This document shows, piece after piece, positions 16,586 to 24,539 of a DNA stretch of 64,000 bases (its first letter is position 1; each line of letters starts with the position of its first letter). The position numbers were made by a program, and so were the translations under genes. Below the pieces are notes generated by a model that saw nothing but the letters and a program-made list of their open reading frames with translations, was not told where the DNA came from and made no database searches. Origin of the DNA: Xanthobacteraceae bacterium. GTDB lineage: Bacteria; Pseudomonadota; Alphaproteobacteria; Rhizobiales; Xanthobacteraceae. The stretch is taken from positions 583,023-647,022 of the forward strand of contig JALHMF010000001.1 in assembly GCA_022844205.1 (NCBI GenBank), in the 5' to 3' direction.

Positions 16586-17278
16586 ATGCTTGCGCGCGAT
16601 GTAATGACGAAGCCCGTGCTTACGATAGGCGCCGATGCGAGTGTCCGGGAGCTTGCGGACCTATTGGTCAAATATCAGATCAGCGCTGTTCCCGTTACGG
16701 ATCGTGGCGGCAAGGTCGTGGGTATGGTCAGCGAGGGTGATCTCATGCGCCGGACAGAACTCGGCACACGAAAAGCCCGTTCCTGGTGGCTCCAGATCTT
16801 CTCTGATCGTGATTCAGAAGCCGCTGATTTCGTGAAGGCTAACGCTCATAAAGTAAGGGACGTTATGTCGAAGTCTGTCATTTCCGTCGCGTCCGATACT
16901 CCCTTGAACGAATTGGCCAAAACGCTTGAAGAAAGCAACATCAAGCGCGTGCCGGTTATCAACGACGGACAATTGGTCGGGATTGTCAGCAGGGCGAATT
17001 TGATTCGCGCCTTTGCGACGCACGAACACCGTATTGGTCTGGAAATCGAGCGATCCGACGAGTCAATCCGGAAGCGCGTTGATGAAGCATTGTTGGCTGA
17101 GCCCTGGATGAAAGGTTTGATCGTCAATTGCCTCGTCGAAGGCGGCGTGGTCGACCTGTGGGGCTTGGTACCAGATGAAACGGTCAAGACCGCTGTACGC
17201 GTGGCGGCAGAAGCCGTGCCCGGCGTAAAAGCTGTCAACGATCATCTGGTCATTCGCTGGTATGGATCGGGCACCTGA
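16586..17278 (+). CDS. CBS-pair protein with C-terminal BON domain
   Basis: 230-aa protein with two CBS repeats (about residues 5-60, VMTKPVLTIGAD to GMVSEGDLMRR; and 93-150, VMSKSVISVASDTPL to VGIVSRANLIRAF), followed by a BON domain (about 160-226) ending AVPGVKAVNDHLVI. CBS pairs bind adenosine nucleotides; BON domains bind membranes or ligands. It is likely an energy-state sensor with an unknown target. GGAGGAAAA precedes ATG 16586. An imperfect TTGATTTGG-CTCAC resembling a FixK box lies about 80 bp upstream but deviates in the last base. Confidence 0.9.
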   Translation: MLARDVMTKPVLTIGADASVRELADLLVKYQISAVPVTDRGGKVVGMVSEGDLMRRTELGTRKARSWWLQIFSDRDSEAADFVKANAHKVRDVMSKSVISVASDTPLNELAKTLEESNIKRVPVINDGQLVGIVSRANLIRAFATHEHRIGLEIERSDESIRKRVDEALLAEPWMKGLIVNCLVEGGVVDLWGLVPDETVKTAVRVAAEAVPGVKAVNDHLVIRWYGSGT

Positions 17279-17290
17279 GCGGGTAAGAAC

Positions 17291-17311
17291 CCGCACCCCC
17301 CAAAGGTGCGG
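17291..17311. terminator. Hairpin between convergent genes
   Basis: CCGCACC at 17291-17297 pairs with GGTGCGG at 17305-17311 in the 61-bp gap between the converging CBS-BON and acyl-CoA synthetase genes. There is no T-run on either side, so it is a possible rather than typical terminator. Confidence 0.45.
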
Positions 17312-17339
17312 AGAGGTTGTCGCCCGCAACCGAACTGCT

Positions 17340-20033
17340 TCAGTACCCTTCATTTGAAGCAAGCTGAAGTTGAACGAGATATACTCCTTCATCATCTTGC
17401 AGCGGCTTTACTTCGAATCCAAGTTGCCGACACATGGACAGCATGCGTGTGTTCTCAGCCAGTACTTGTCCTTCCAGCGACTGAAGGCCTTCCTGCCGAG
17501 CGTATTCGATCAACAAGTTCATGAGCTGCCAGCCCAGCCCCCTTCCTTTCAGGTCCGAGCGTAAAAGAATTCCATACTCTGCCTTCTGATAATCGGCGTC
17601 GGAATGCAGCCGTGCGACGCCCGCCAACTCGCCTGTCGTGTCGATTGCGACGAACGCCATGGAGCGCGCATAATCGAGCTGCGTCAATTTTGCTATGAAC
17701 GCATGATCAAACTCTTTTACCGTGTCGAACAGGCGCAGGCGCAAATCCTCCGCCGTGACGCGGAGAAAGAATCGCGAGAATAGCGGCTCGTCTTCTGCGC
17801 GGACCGGTCGCACATGAATTTGTTTCCCTTCCCAATTAATCTCTCGGTCCCAATCTGCCGGATAGGGTCGGATGGACATCCGAGGATGCCCGGGCTTGCT
17901 TCTATTCACTGTGTCTGGCGCTATCGAGACGCGAGCGTCGAGAGCGAGCACACCTTGCTCGTCGGCAAGTAGCGGATTGAGATCAATCTCTCGGATTTCT
18001 GGAATATCCGCGGCAAGCTGACCGAGCCGCACGAGTGCGTTTGCCACATCATCGGTCCTGGCGGCCGGGACATTACGGTAGGCCTTGAGCAGCCTGGATA
18101 TACGTGCGCTCTGAATCACATCACGCGCGAGCTCGATGTCCAGCGGGGGCAACGCAAGAACTTTGTCGTCGATGACTTCCGTCGCCGTTCCACCGTGTCC
18201 GAACAGAATGACTGGACCAAAGGTCGGGTCGTCCGCGATGCCGGCAATCAGTTCGCGTGCCTTCGGCTTGTGGATCATCGGCTGCACGATGATGCCGGCA
18301 ATGTGCGCAGCGGGTCTTTGCGTTTTCACGCGCTCGATCATCTCGCTTGCCGCACTGCGGATCCGATCTACGCTCGACAAGCCGAGTCTAACTCCGCCGA
18401 CATCAGACTTGTGAACGATGTCGCGCGACCAGATCTTGATTGCAACAGAGCCAAACTCTTTTAGGAACGGCTCTGCAACATGGGCGGCTTCCTCGGGGGT
18501 TCGCGCAGTGCGACAAGGCACCAGGGGTATTCGGTAGATTTCAAACAGTTCTGCGGCCTCGATCGGGTCGAGCCAGGCCCGTCGATCGGCAAGCGCTCGC
18601 TCCACAATGCGTCGCGCGGCAGCCACGTCCATCGGCTGGATCTCGGTTGCCGCCGGCGTTCGAGACAATCGATCCTGTGCGCGTTTGTACTCGACTAGAT
18701 GCATGAAACCGCGCACCGCATCGGCTTCCGATCCAAAGACCGGAATTCCCGAACTGCGAAACGAATTCGAGGAAGACTCATCCCCGCCCACCCAGGTTGC
18801 CATTATCGGCTTAGGGCTTGATGTTCGCTTTTCCGCGTTCAGTGCCGCCAGCCGCGAGGCGATCTTCGCGGGTGAGGCAATCGACGTGGGCACGTTCATG
18901 ACAAGGATTGCGTCGTTCTCGGGATCCTTCATCAGCGCGGAGAAACTTGCCCCATACCGCTCCTCGTCGGCATCGCCGATGATGTCGACCGGGTTTGCCT
19001 TCGACCAGGTGGGTGGAAGGATCTTATCCAGTTCGGCGATTGTGGCTGGCGATAGCTTCGCAAGGATGCCTCCGAGGTCCGTCAGCCGATCCACGGCCAA
19101 GACGCCAAGGCCACCGCCATTGGTCAGGATCGCGAGCCGTTCTCCGTGAAACGATGCAAAACGTCCGAGGATTTGCGCGGCAGCGAAGAATTCATCCAGA
19201 TCCATGGCGCGCACGAGGCCGGCCCGCCGGAATGCGGCACAGTAAACGGCGTCGGAACCGGCAAGCGCTCCGGTGTGCGTGGCTGCGGCACGTGCGCCTT
19301 CCTCATGCCGCCCCGCCTTCAATACAACGACGGGCTTAATGCGAGCGGCGGCACGCGCCGCCGACATGAATTTGCGAGCGTTTTTGATCGCCTCGACATA
19401 AAGCAGGATCGCACGTGTATGCCTATCAATCGTGAAGTAATCTAGAAGATCAGGCAAATCGACATCGAGCTGATCGCCGATTGAAATGATGCCGGAGAAG
19501 CCCACAGAGCGCTGGTGGGCCCACTCGATAAGTCCGCCTGCGATCGCGCCCGATTGGGAAATCAAGGCTAGATTGCCTGCCTGCGCAGGGCGTATGGCGA
19601 AACTTGCATTCAGCCTGGCATAAGGCGCAAGAATTCCAATGCAATTTGGTCCGACAATACGAAGCCCATGTTTGCGCGCTGCCTTATCCGCGGCTTCTGC
19701 GAGCGATCCAGGGCCTTGATCCAAACCTGCCGAAATCACGATGGCAGCCGCCGCGCCCTTTACACCCGCTTCATGAATAAGTCCGGGAATTGTGGCTGCT
19801 GGGGTTGCAAGTACGACAACATCAGGCGAGATGGGCAACGCTGAAATACTTTGATGAATCTCGATATTGCGGAATTTTTTCTCTTGCGGATGAACGGCAA
19901 GAACATCGCCCGTGAAGCCGCCATCCAGAATGTTCGCAAGTATTTTTCCGCCCACGGATTTAGAGCGTTCGCTCGCGCCAATGACTGCGATCGAACGGGG
20001 GGAAAGAAGGGTCGAGAGGCGATAGCTCGACAT
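17340..20033 (-). CDS. ADP-forming acyl-CoA synthetase/GNAT fusion (Pat-like lysine acetyltransferase)
   Basis: 897-aa fusion. In order: CoA-binding domain (about residues 8-130, SIAVIGASE), succinyl-CoA-ligase-like domains (about 145-450), ATP-grasp domain (about 490-710, ending EIDLNPLLADE) and a C-terminal GNAT acetyltransferase (about 740-890, GILLRSDLKGRGLGWQLM). The layout is that of the protein acetyltransferase Pat/PatZ, which acetylates lysines such as those of acyl-CoA synthetases. The phosphohistidine motif THTGALAG is intact here. I choose ATG 20033 (MSSYRLSTLLSPRSIAVIG); the frame is open to 20174 but that part looks non-coding. It converges with the CBS-BON gene. Confidence 0.9.
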   Translation of the reverse strand: MSSYRLSTLLSPRSIAVIGASERSKSVGGKILANILDGGFTGDVLAVHPQEKKFRNIEIHQSISALPISPDVVVLATPAATIPGLIHEAGVKGAAAAIVISAGLDQGPGSLAEAADKAARKHGLRIVGPNCIGILAPYARLNASFAIRPAQAGNLALISQSGAIAGGLIEWAHQRSVGFSGIISIGDQLDVDLPDLLDYFTIDRHTRAILLYVEAIKNARKFMSAARAAARIKPVVVLKAGRHEEGARAAATHTGALAGSDAVYCAAFRRAGLVRAMDLDEFFAAAQILGRFASFHGERLAILTNGGGLGVLAVDRLTDLGGILAKLSPATIAELDKILPPTWSKANPVDIIGDADEERYGASFSALMKDPENDAILVMNVPTSIASPAKIASRLAALNAEKRTSSPKPIMATWVGGDESSSNSFRSSGIPVFGSEADAVRGFMHLVEYKRAQDRLSRTPAATEIQPMDVAAARRIVERALADRRAWLDPIEAAELFEIYRIPLVPCRTARTPEEAAHVAEPFLKEFGSVAIKIWSRDIVHKSDVGGVRLGLSSVDRIRSAASEMIERVKTQRPAAHIAGIIVQPMIHKPKARELIAGIADDPTFGPVILFGHGGTATEVIDDKVLALPPLDIELARDVIQSARISRLLKAYRNVPAARTDDVANALVRLGQLAADIPEIREIDLNPLLADEQGVLALDARVSIAPDTVNRSKPGHPRMSIRPYPADWDREINWEGKQIHVRPVRAEDEPLFSRFFLRVTAEDLRLRLFDTVKEFDHAFIAKLTQLDYARSMAFVAIDTTGELAGVARLHSDADYQKAEYGILLRSDLKGRGLGWQLMNLLIEYARQEGLQSLEGQVLAENTRMLSMCRQLGFEVKPLQDDEGVYLVQLQLASNEGY

Positions 20034-20219
20034 TGCGATGCAGGTTGCCAGCTTTTTCCAACGCCTGTCCAATGAATCCGGATGGACACTAGCCAGCGGC
20101 GGAATGCAGCAGAATGCTGTAGGCCCAGATGAAGGCTCTCCGAAACCGGCCAGTAATCTCCTCAGAGACGTCACCAGCGGTATTTTCGTGGGCGGGAGAC
20201 TTTAATATTTCCCCAGCCA

Positions 20220-20432
20220 ACAAAAAATATAGCCTGAGGTCTCCCAACATTGGCGCACGGCGTTCCCGGCCGCATCCATGTTTCCAAGGTTACCGCCGAC
20301 TGCCTCGGAGGAAAGTTCGCGCTGGAGCCCCGCGGCGTCATCGAGATCAAGGGCGCGGGTAGTGGAAACGTTTTTCCTGGAAGAGAAGGCGCGCGGGTAA
20401 TTTTTGCACCGGAAAACACGCTCCCGGGATAG
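20220..20432 (+). pseudogene. Degraded C-terminal remnant of a class III adenylate/guanylate cyclase
   Basis: The frame from 20250 to 20432 reads HGVPGRIHVSKVTADCL, then FALEPRGVIEIKG. This is the end of class III nucleotide cyclase domains (usual pattern GVPG-x-I-x-VS ... LE-x-RG-x-I-x-[VI]KG-x-G). Just upstream the matching piece PNIGAR, from the conserved N-[IV]-A-[AS]-R block, is in another frame, so a frameshift or deletion separates them. No catalytic residues remain and there is no start codon or ribosome binding site. The rest of this intergenic stretch (20034-20219) shows nothing recognisable. Confidence 0.7.
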
Positions 20433-20531
20433 GGCGCGCTCAGGAGCACTTGAACTTCTTGTGAGCGGGATTGCAGTCCGGAGCGATTCCAAGTCATGCT
20501 AGTTTCAAGTTTCTATCCTAAGGAGAATCTC

Positions 20532-21092
20532 ATGAGCTACGGATCGTTGCCGGCGACGGGCTATTCGGGGACCGCCAAACTCTTGCACTGGCTGGTGGCC
20601 CTCTGCGTCCTCACCATCATCCCGGTCGGTTTCTGGATGAACATGGAAGGGCCGTACCAGAACCAGCTCTTCAATCTCCACAAATCGCTGGGCGTTCTGA
20701 TCCTCGGGCTGATGATCGTCCGCATCGCCTATCGGCTGCTCGCGGGCGCACCCGCGGCTGAGCCGGGTATCGCGCGCTGGCAGAAAGCGATTTCGTCCGC
20801 GGTGCATGGAATTCTCTACATTCTGCTGATTGGGCTTCCGATCGCTGGCTACATTGCGAATTCCGCTTACGGCGCGAACGGTACGCCGACGCCGTTCTTC
20901 GGGCTGTTCGAGCTTCCGCCGATCGTGGGCCCGAACGAGGAACTCTCAAAAAGCATCTTCGCGGTCCACAAGATCGTCGGCTGGGTCGTCGGCGGACTCG
21001 TGGTGCTGCACATCGGCGGCGCGATGATGCACTTCCTGAAAGGCGACGGCGTCATGCAGCGCATGATCCCGAAGTCGTTCAGCGGCCGCTGA
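20532..21092 (+). CDS. Cytochrome b561 family protein
   Basis: 186-aa di-haem inner-membrane cytochrome of the bacterial b561 (CybB) family. It has four helices with candidate haem His in KLLHWL, NLHKSLG, AVHGILY and FAVHKIVGW, and a late His in VVLHIGGAMMH. It probably passes electrons from quinol to an unknown partner; E. coli CybB oxidises ubiquinol with superoxide. ATG 20532 has AGGAGA 5 nt upstream. It lies just after the cyclase remnant and converges with the methyltransferase gene, whose stop is 1 bp away. Confidence 0.9.
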   Translation: MSYGSLPATGYSGTAKLLHWLVALCVLTIIPVGFWMNMEGPYQNQLFNLHKSLGVLILGLMIVRIAYRLLAGAPAAEPGIARWQKAISSAVHGILYILLIGLPIAGYIANSAYGANGTPTPFFGLFELPPIVGPNEELSKSIFAVHKIVGWVVGGLVVLHIGGAMMHFLKGDGVMQRMIPKSFSGR

Positions 21093-21093
21093 A

Positions 21094-21933
21094 CTATTTC
21101 GGAAGCGCCAGCAAATCCTCATGGCCGACGGTGCATGAAGTGCCGTCGGCCGTTCGCGCTTCATACCATTGCGTGATGGCCGCTTCCGGCACGGAGCCTG
21201 TTTCACGGACGGCTACGGCCCAGCCATGGGCCAGTTCGCGAATGAGTGCACGGTCCTTGCCGTCCAGCACCCAAGGGCTTTTTCCAGTCGTGATTTTGTA
21301 ACCCGCATCGGCGAATTTCTCTGCCATCAAGGACGCGGCGTGCGCTCCAGCCGAGGGACCAAAACCCTTGTCGCGGCCGAAATGACTTTCGAAGGCGGCA
21401 ACCATTGTCTTGTCCGCCGGGTGCGCGGGCTTCCATTCCGTAATCGAATCGTGCGTAAGCGCGGTGTAGAAAGCGATCTGCTTTTCCGCGAGCGTGGAAA
21501 CAAAACGGGCGATCCAATCCACGGAGACTAGATCGAACAGCGCCGCCGCGGTGACGAGATCGGGCTTGGATTTGCCCCAAGGCGCTGGATCGGCGGCGAG
21601 GTCGTGCCGCTTCAGTTCGATCTCCAATTCGCGGCCATCCTTCACCACCTCGATTCCTGTTTTCGAGGCGCGGGCGAAATCGGCCCATTGCGAAAGGGTC
21701 TCCGAAGCGGCGGATAGAAGAATCGGATCGTAATCGACCAGAGTCCAACGCTGCTTTGCGGGCAGGAAAGGGGAGATCGCGCGCAGGTTCGAGCCAAGAC
21801 CGGTGCCGAGGTCGAACACATGGACCGATTTCTGCTTCGCAAAAGCAGCACCCAGCTTTTCGAGCAGCCCGCGATCCCGCGAGCGATGATCGACCGGCTC
21901 GCGCAGCGTGAGCCATTCCGGTGCGAAGCTCAT
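21094..21933 (-). CDS. Class I SAM-dependent methyltransferase
   Basis: 279-aa Rossmann-fold methyltransferase. Motif I is VFDLGTGLGSNLRA, followed by an acidic strand end (LVDYDPILL); post-motif VTAAALFDLVS and a WVLDGKD segment follow. The N-terminus has PVDHRSRDRGLLEKL, typical of this conserved but uncharacterised alphaproteobacterial group. ATG 21933 overlaps the stop of the glycosyltransferase gene (ATGA), so it is the last gene of a four-gene operon with a dehydrogenase, a pterin-synthase-like protein and a glycosyltransferase. The substrate is probably the product of that set. Confidence 0.8.
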   Translation of the reverse strand: MSFAPEWLTLREPVDHRSRDRGLLEKLGAAFAKQKSVHVFDLGTGLGSNLRAISPFLPAKQRWTLVDYDPILLSAASETLSQWADFARASKTGIEVVKDGRELEIELKRHDLAADPAPWGKSKPDLVTAAALFDLVSVDWIARFVSTLAEKQIAFYTALTHDSITEWKPAHPADKTMVAAFESHFGRDKGFGPSAGAHAASLMAEKFADAGYKITTGKSPWVLDGKDRALIRELAHGWAVAVRETGSVPEAAITQWYEARTADGTSCTVGHEDLLALPK

Positions 21934-22988
21934 GCGTTGACTCCGGCGCGGGCCTTGTCGAGCGCACGCGCGACACGAGCGGCCGTTTCGTCCCAGCCGG
22001 GAAGTTTCTTCGCATGGTTCCACGCCGCATCGGCGCGGCGCTTCAGTTCGGATTTATCGGAAAGCATTGTCCGAAGCGCATCGGCGAGCGCCGCGGCGTC
22101 TCCGGGCGGCACGAGAATTCCCGCGTCCGCCGGCACCGTGTTGACGACGGCCCCTCCGGTACAGCCGACAACCGGCAGCCCGCGCGCGAGCGCCTCGGCG
22201 AATGCCATGCCGTAGCCCTCAAAGTGAGAAGGCAGCACGAAGAGGTCGGCGCGATCATATTCCCGCTCAAGCGTCTCGTCGTCGAGCGAGCCGAGAAGCT
22301 TCACGCGGCCGGCAAGATCATGTTTTGCAATCGCATCGCGAACGATTTTCACCGCGGCTGAATCGCGCTCGGCACTGCCCGCAATATGGTTTTCCCATTG
22401 CAGGTCCTTGATGCGCGCGAGTGCCGCGACCAGAACGTCATATCCCTTGCGCGCGGTGACGGAGCCGACGCTGAGGAGACGAGGGACTCCGCCGCTGCCT
22501 TTCGCACGCGGGGCGGGATCGGTACCCGGCTCCGCGACGGATATCAAATCTTCCCGAACGCCAAAATCGCGCGTCAGCAGATCCTTCGTGCCGGAACTGG
22601 TCACAATCACATGAACGGTGCGGGAGAGCGCCTCGCGTTCGGTCCGCTCGAAATATTTCGCTCGCTCCGCGTCGATCCCCGTCTCGAGCGCCAGCGGATG
22701 ATGCACGAGCGCCACGATCGGCTGGCGAACTTGCCTTACGAATTCCAAAGGCATCGCACCGAAAGCGAGACCGTCAATCAGCACCAGCGATTCGGCAGGC
22801 GTTTCGGAAATCATCCGCACGCTTGCTTCGAGGCTTGCTGTAACCGGCGACGGAAAATCACCCGGCAAGGCGATGTGCCGGACCTTCCATCCCTGCTGCG
22901 GAAGCAGGTCGATCACGCGCCGGTCGTAACGGTAGCCGCCGGTGGGCGTGCTGATATCGCCGGGTATGGCGAAGACGACCTCGCGCAT
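21930..22988 (-). CDS. GT4-family glycosyltransferase
   Basis: 352-aa GT-B-fold glycosyltransferase of family 4. It starts with VVFAIPGDISTPTGGYRYDR (acceptor-side Gly loop) and continues with LSVGSVTARKGYDVL (donor domain start). FVLPSHFEGYGMAFAEALARGLPVV carries the E-x7-E motif, and VPPGDAAALADAL ends the domain. It transfers a sugar from a nucleotide sugar; the operon (dehydrogenase, pterin-synthase-like protein, methyltransferase) suggests a small-molecule acceptor rather than a polysaccharide. ATG 22988 starts 5 nt after the previous stop, and its own stop overlaps the methyltransferase start. Confidence 0.87.
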   Translation of the reverse strand: MREVVFAIPGDISTPTGGYRYDRRVIDLLPQQGWKVRHIALPGDFPSPVTASLEASVRMISETPAESLVLIDGLAFGAMPLEFVRQVRQPIVALVHHPLALETGIDAERAKYFERTEREALSRTVHVIVTSSGTKDLLTRDFGVREDLISVAEPGTDPAPRAKGSGGVPRLLSVGSVTARKGYDVLVAALARIKDLQWENHIAGSAERDSAAVKIVRDAIAKHDLAGRVKLLGSLDDETLEREYDRADLFVLPSHFEGYGMAFAEALARGLPVVGCTGGAVVNTVPADAGILVPPGDAAALADALRTMLSDKSELKRRADAAWNHAKKLPGWDETAARVARALDKARAGVNA

Positions 22989-22993
22989 GAAAA

Positions 22994-23392
22994 TCAGACC
23001 GCGGCCTCGTACCAGCCGCGCGCGATGTGGGATTCGTGCATCGTCACGCGGATTTTCGAAACGCCTTCGGAGTCCGCACCCAGCTTGCCGGCTTTCAGCG
23101 CGGCTTTCATCCGGTCGAATACATAGCGCGACAGAAATTCCGTCGTGGTCTGCTTGCCCTTGAATTCCGGCATGTCGTCGAGATTGCGATAGTTGATCGG
23201 TTCGAGCGTAGCCTTGAGCGCGTCGATGGCGGCGCCGATGTCCACCACCACTTCATTCGGCCCGAGCTTCTCGCGAAAGAACGCGACATCGCAGACGAAG
23301 GTCGCGCCATGCACACGCTGGGCGGGCCCGAAGAACTCGCCCTTGAACGAATGGGCGATCATGATGTGGTCGCGAACTTCGACGGCGTACAT
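22994..23392 (-). CDS. Divergent 6-pyruvoyl/6-carboxytetrahydropterin synthase homologue
   Basis: 132-aa member of the PTPS/QueD superfamily (T-fold). MIAHSFKGEFFGP gives the first zinc His and IRVTMHESH the late E/H pair. The middle motif is altered: the usual C-x3-HGH reads AQRVHGATF, so the catalytic Cys and the third zinc His of canonical QueD/PTPS are missing. It may therefore catalyse a different reaction on a 7,8-dihydroneopterin-like substrate. It lies 28 bp after the dehydrogenase gene and 5 bp before the glycosyltransferase gene. A queuosine role is unlikely, since no queC or queE is nearby. Confidence 0.8.
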   Translation of the reverse strand: MYAVEVRDHIMIAHSFKGEFFGPAQRVHGATFVCDVAFFREKLGPNEVVVDIGAAIDALKATLEPINYRNLDDMPEFKGKQTTTEFLSRYVFDRMKAALKAGKLGADSEGVSKIRVTMHESHIARGWYEAAV

Positions 23393-23420
23393 GGTTTTCC
23401 CTCAAGCGTTTGAAACGGGA

Positions 23421-24431
23421 TCAATAGCGCACAAGCGCGCCGACGCCAGCGGCGTCAGCGGCCAGCAACCGCGGCAATTCGCGCGGCAGGTCGGCGAACG
23501 GTACTTCTTCACCCAGCAGTGCTTCATAGCGATCGTCGGCAAGAAGGCGCAGTGCTGCATCCATGCGGCGGCGATGGGTCCAGCGCGCGCGGCGGTCGGC
23601 TGGAATGGTGCCGACCTGACTGGAAATGATGCGCAGCCGGCGGGAGTGAAAATTGCCGCCAAGAGACAAACTTACAGGCTTGTCGCCGTGCCAGCTTGCT
23701 TCCACGACGCTGGCTTCCATTCCGGCAAGTTCGATGCCGAGGCAAAGTCCCGCCTCAGTGGCGCTGGCATTCACGACGAGGTCGGCTTCATGCGGAGCGT
23801 TTTCGGGCAAGGCAAACCGGGCACCGATTTTTTCGGCGAGTGCCGCACGGGACTTGTCCTTGTCCACCACGGTCACTTCCGCGCCGGGCAGGCCAGCCGC
23901 GAGTGCGGCGGTCAGCAAACCCACAAGCCCGCCACCGATAATGACAATGCGATCGGCGGGGGCGGCATGGCCGTCCCAGAGAATGTTCAAGGCGGTTTCC
24001 AGATTGGCGGCGAGCACCGCGCGACGGGCCGGTACGTTACCCGGCACGACGACGGCGGCGTCGGCCGGGATCGTGAAGCGGTCCTGATGCGGGTGAAGCG
24101 CAAAGACAGTTTTGCCCTTCAGATTTGCCGGTCCTTCTTCCACCAGCCCCACCGCCGCATAGCCGTACTTCACCGGGAAGGAGAACTCGCCCTCCTGCGT
24201 GGGTAGCCGCATCCGGGCGTATTCGCCGGGCGGCACCTTGCCTTCGAACACCAGCCGCTCGGTGCCCCGGCTGAGGCCGGAAAACAATGTTTTTACAGTG
24301 ACTTGTCCGGAAACGGGTGCGGGGAGGGCCGTTTGCCGCAGTTCAGCCTTGCCCGGCGCTGTGTACCAGAGCGCCGTTGCGGCGGTGTTTGCTTTTACGT
24401 CCGCTGAATTCACAGTCCGGCCCATTCGCAA
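23421..24431 (-). CDS. Medium-chain dehydrogenase, BchC-like
   Basis: 336-aa oxidoreductase of the MDR superfamily. The N-terminal catalytic domain has LFSGLSRGTERLVFEG and FPVKYGYAAVGLVEEG, a pattern also seen in BchC (bacteriochlorophyllide dehydrogenase) relatives. The Rossmann domain has IIGGGLVGLLTAALA and an acidic strand end VVDKDK, so NAD(H) is the likelier cofactor. The structural-zinc cysteines of classical alcohol dehydrogenases are absent. It is the first gene of the operon. No photosynthesis genes are nearby, so a BchC role is not supported; it more likely oxidises or reduces the pterin-like or sugar product. Confidence 0.82.
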   Translation of the reverse strand: MRMGRTVNSADVKANTAATALWYTAPGKAELRQTALPAPVSGQVTVKTLFSGLSRGTERLVFEGKVPPGEYARMRLPTQEGEFSFPVKYGYAAVGLVEEGPANLKGKTVFALHPHQDRFTIPADAAVVVPGNVPARRAVLAANLETALNILWDGHAAPADRIVIIGGGLVGLLTAALAAGLPGAEVTVVDKDKSRAALAEKIGARFALPENAPHEADLVVNASATEAGLCLGIELAGMEASVVEASWHGDKPVSLSLGGNFHSRRLRIISSQVGTIPADRRARWTHRRRMDAALRLLADDRYEALLGEEVPFADLPRELPRLLAADAAGVGALVRY

Positions 24432-24539
24432 TAAAGGGGCTGCCGTTCTAGGACAGCACTTAATTCCGCCACGGGTTTGTAGCGATTTCCCGGCGGAAGG
24501 CGAGTGCGCCCGGAAGATAGCCTAAACGCAGAAAAACCG

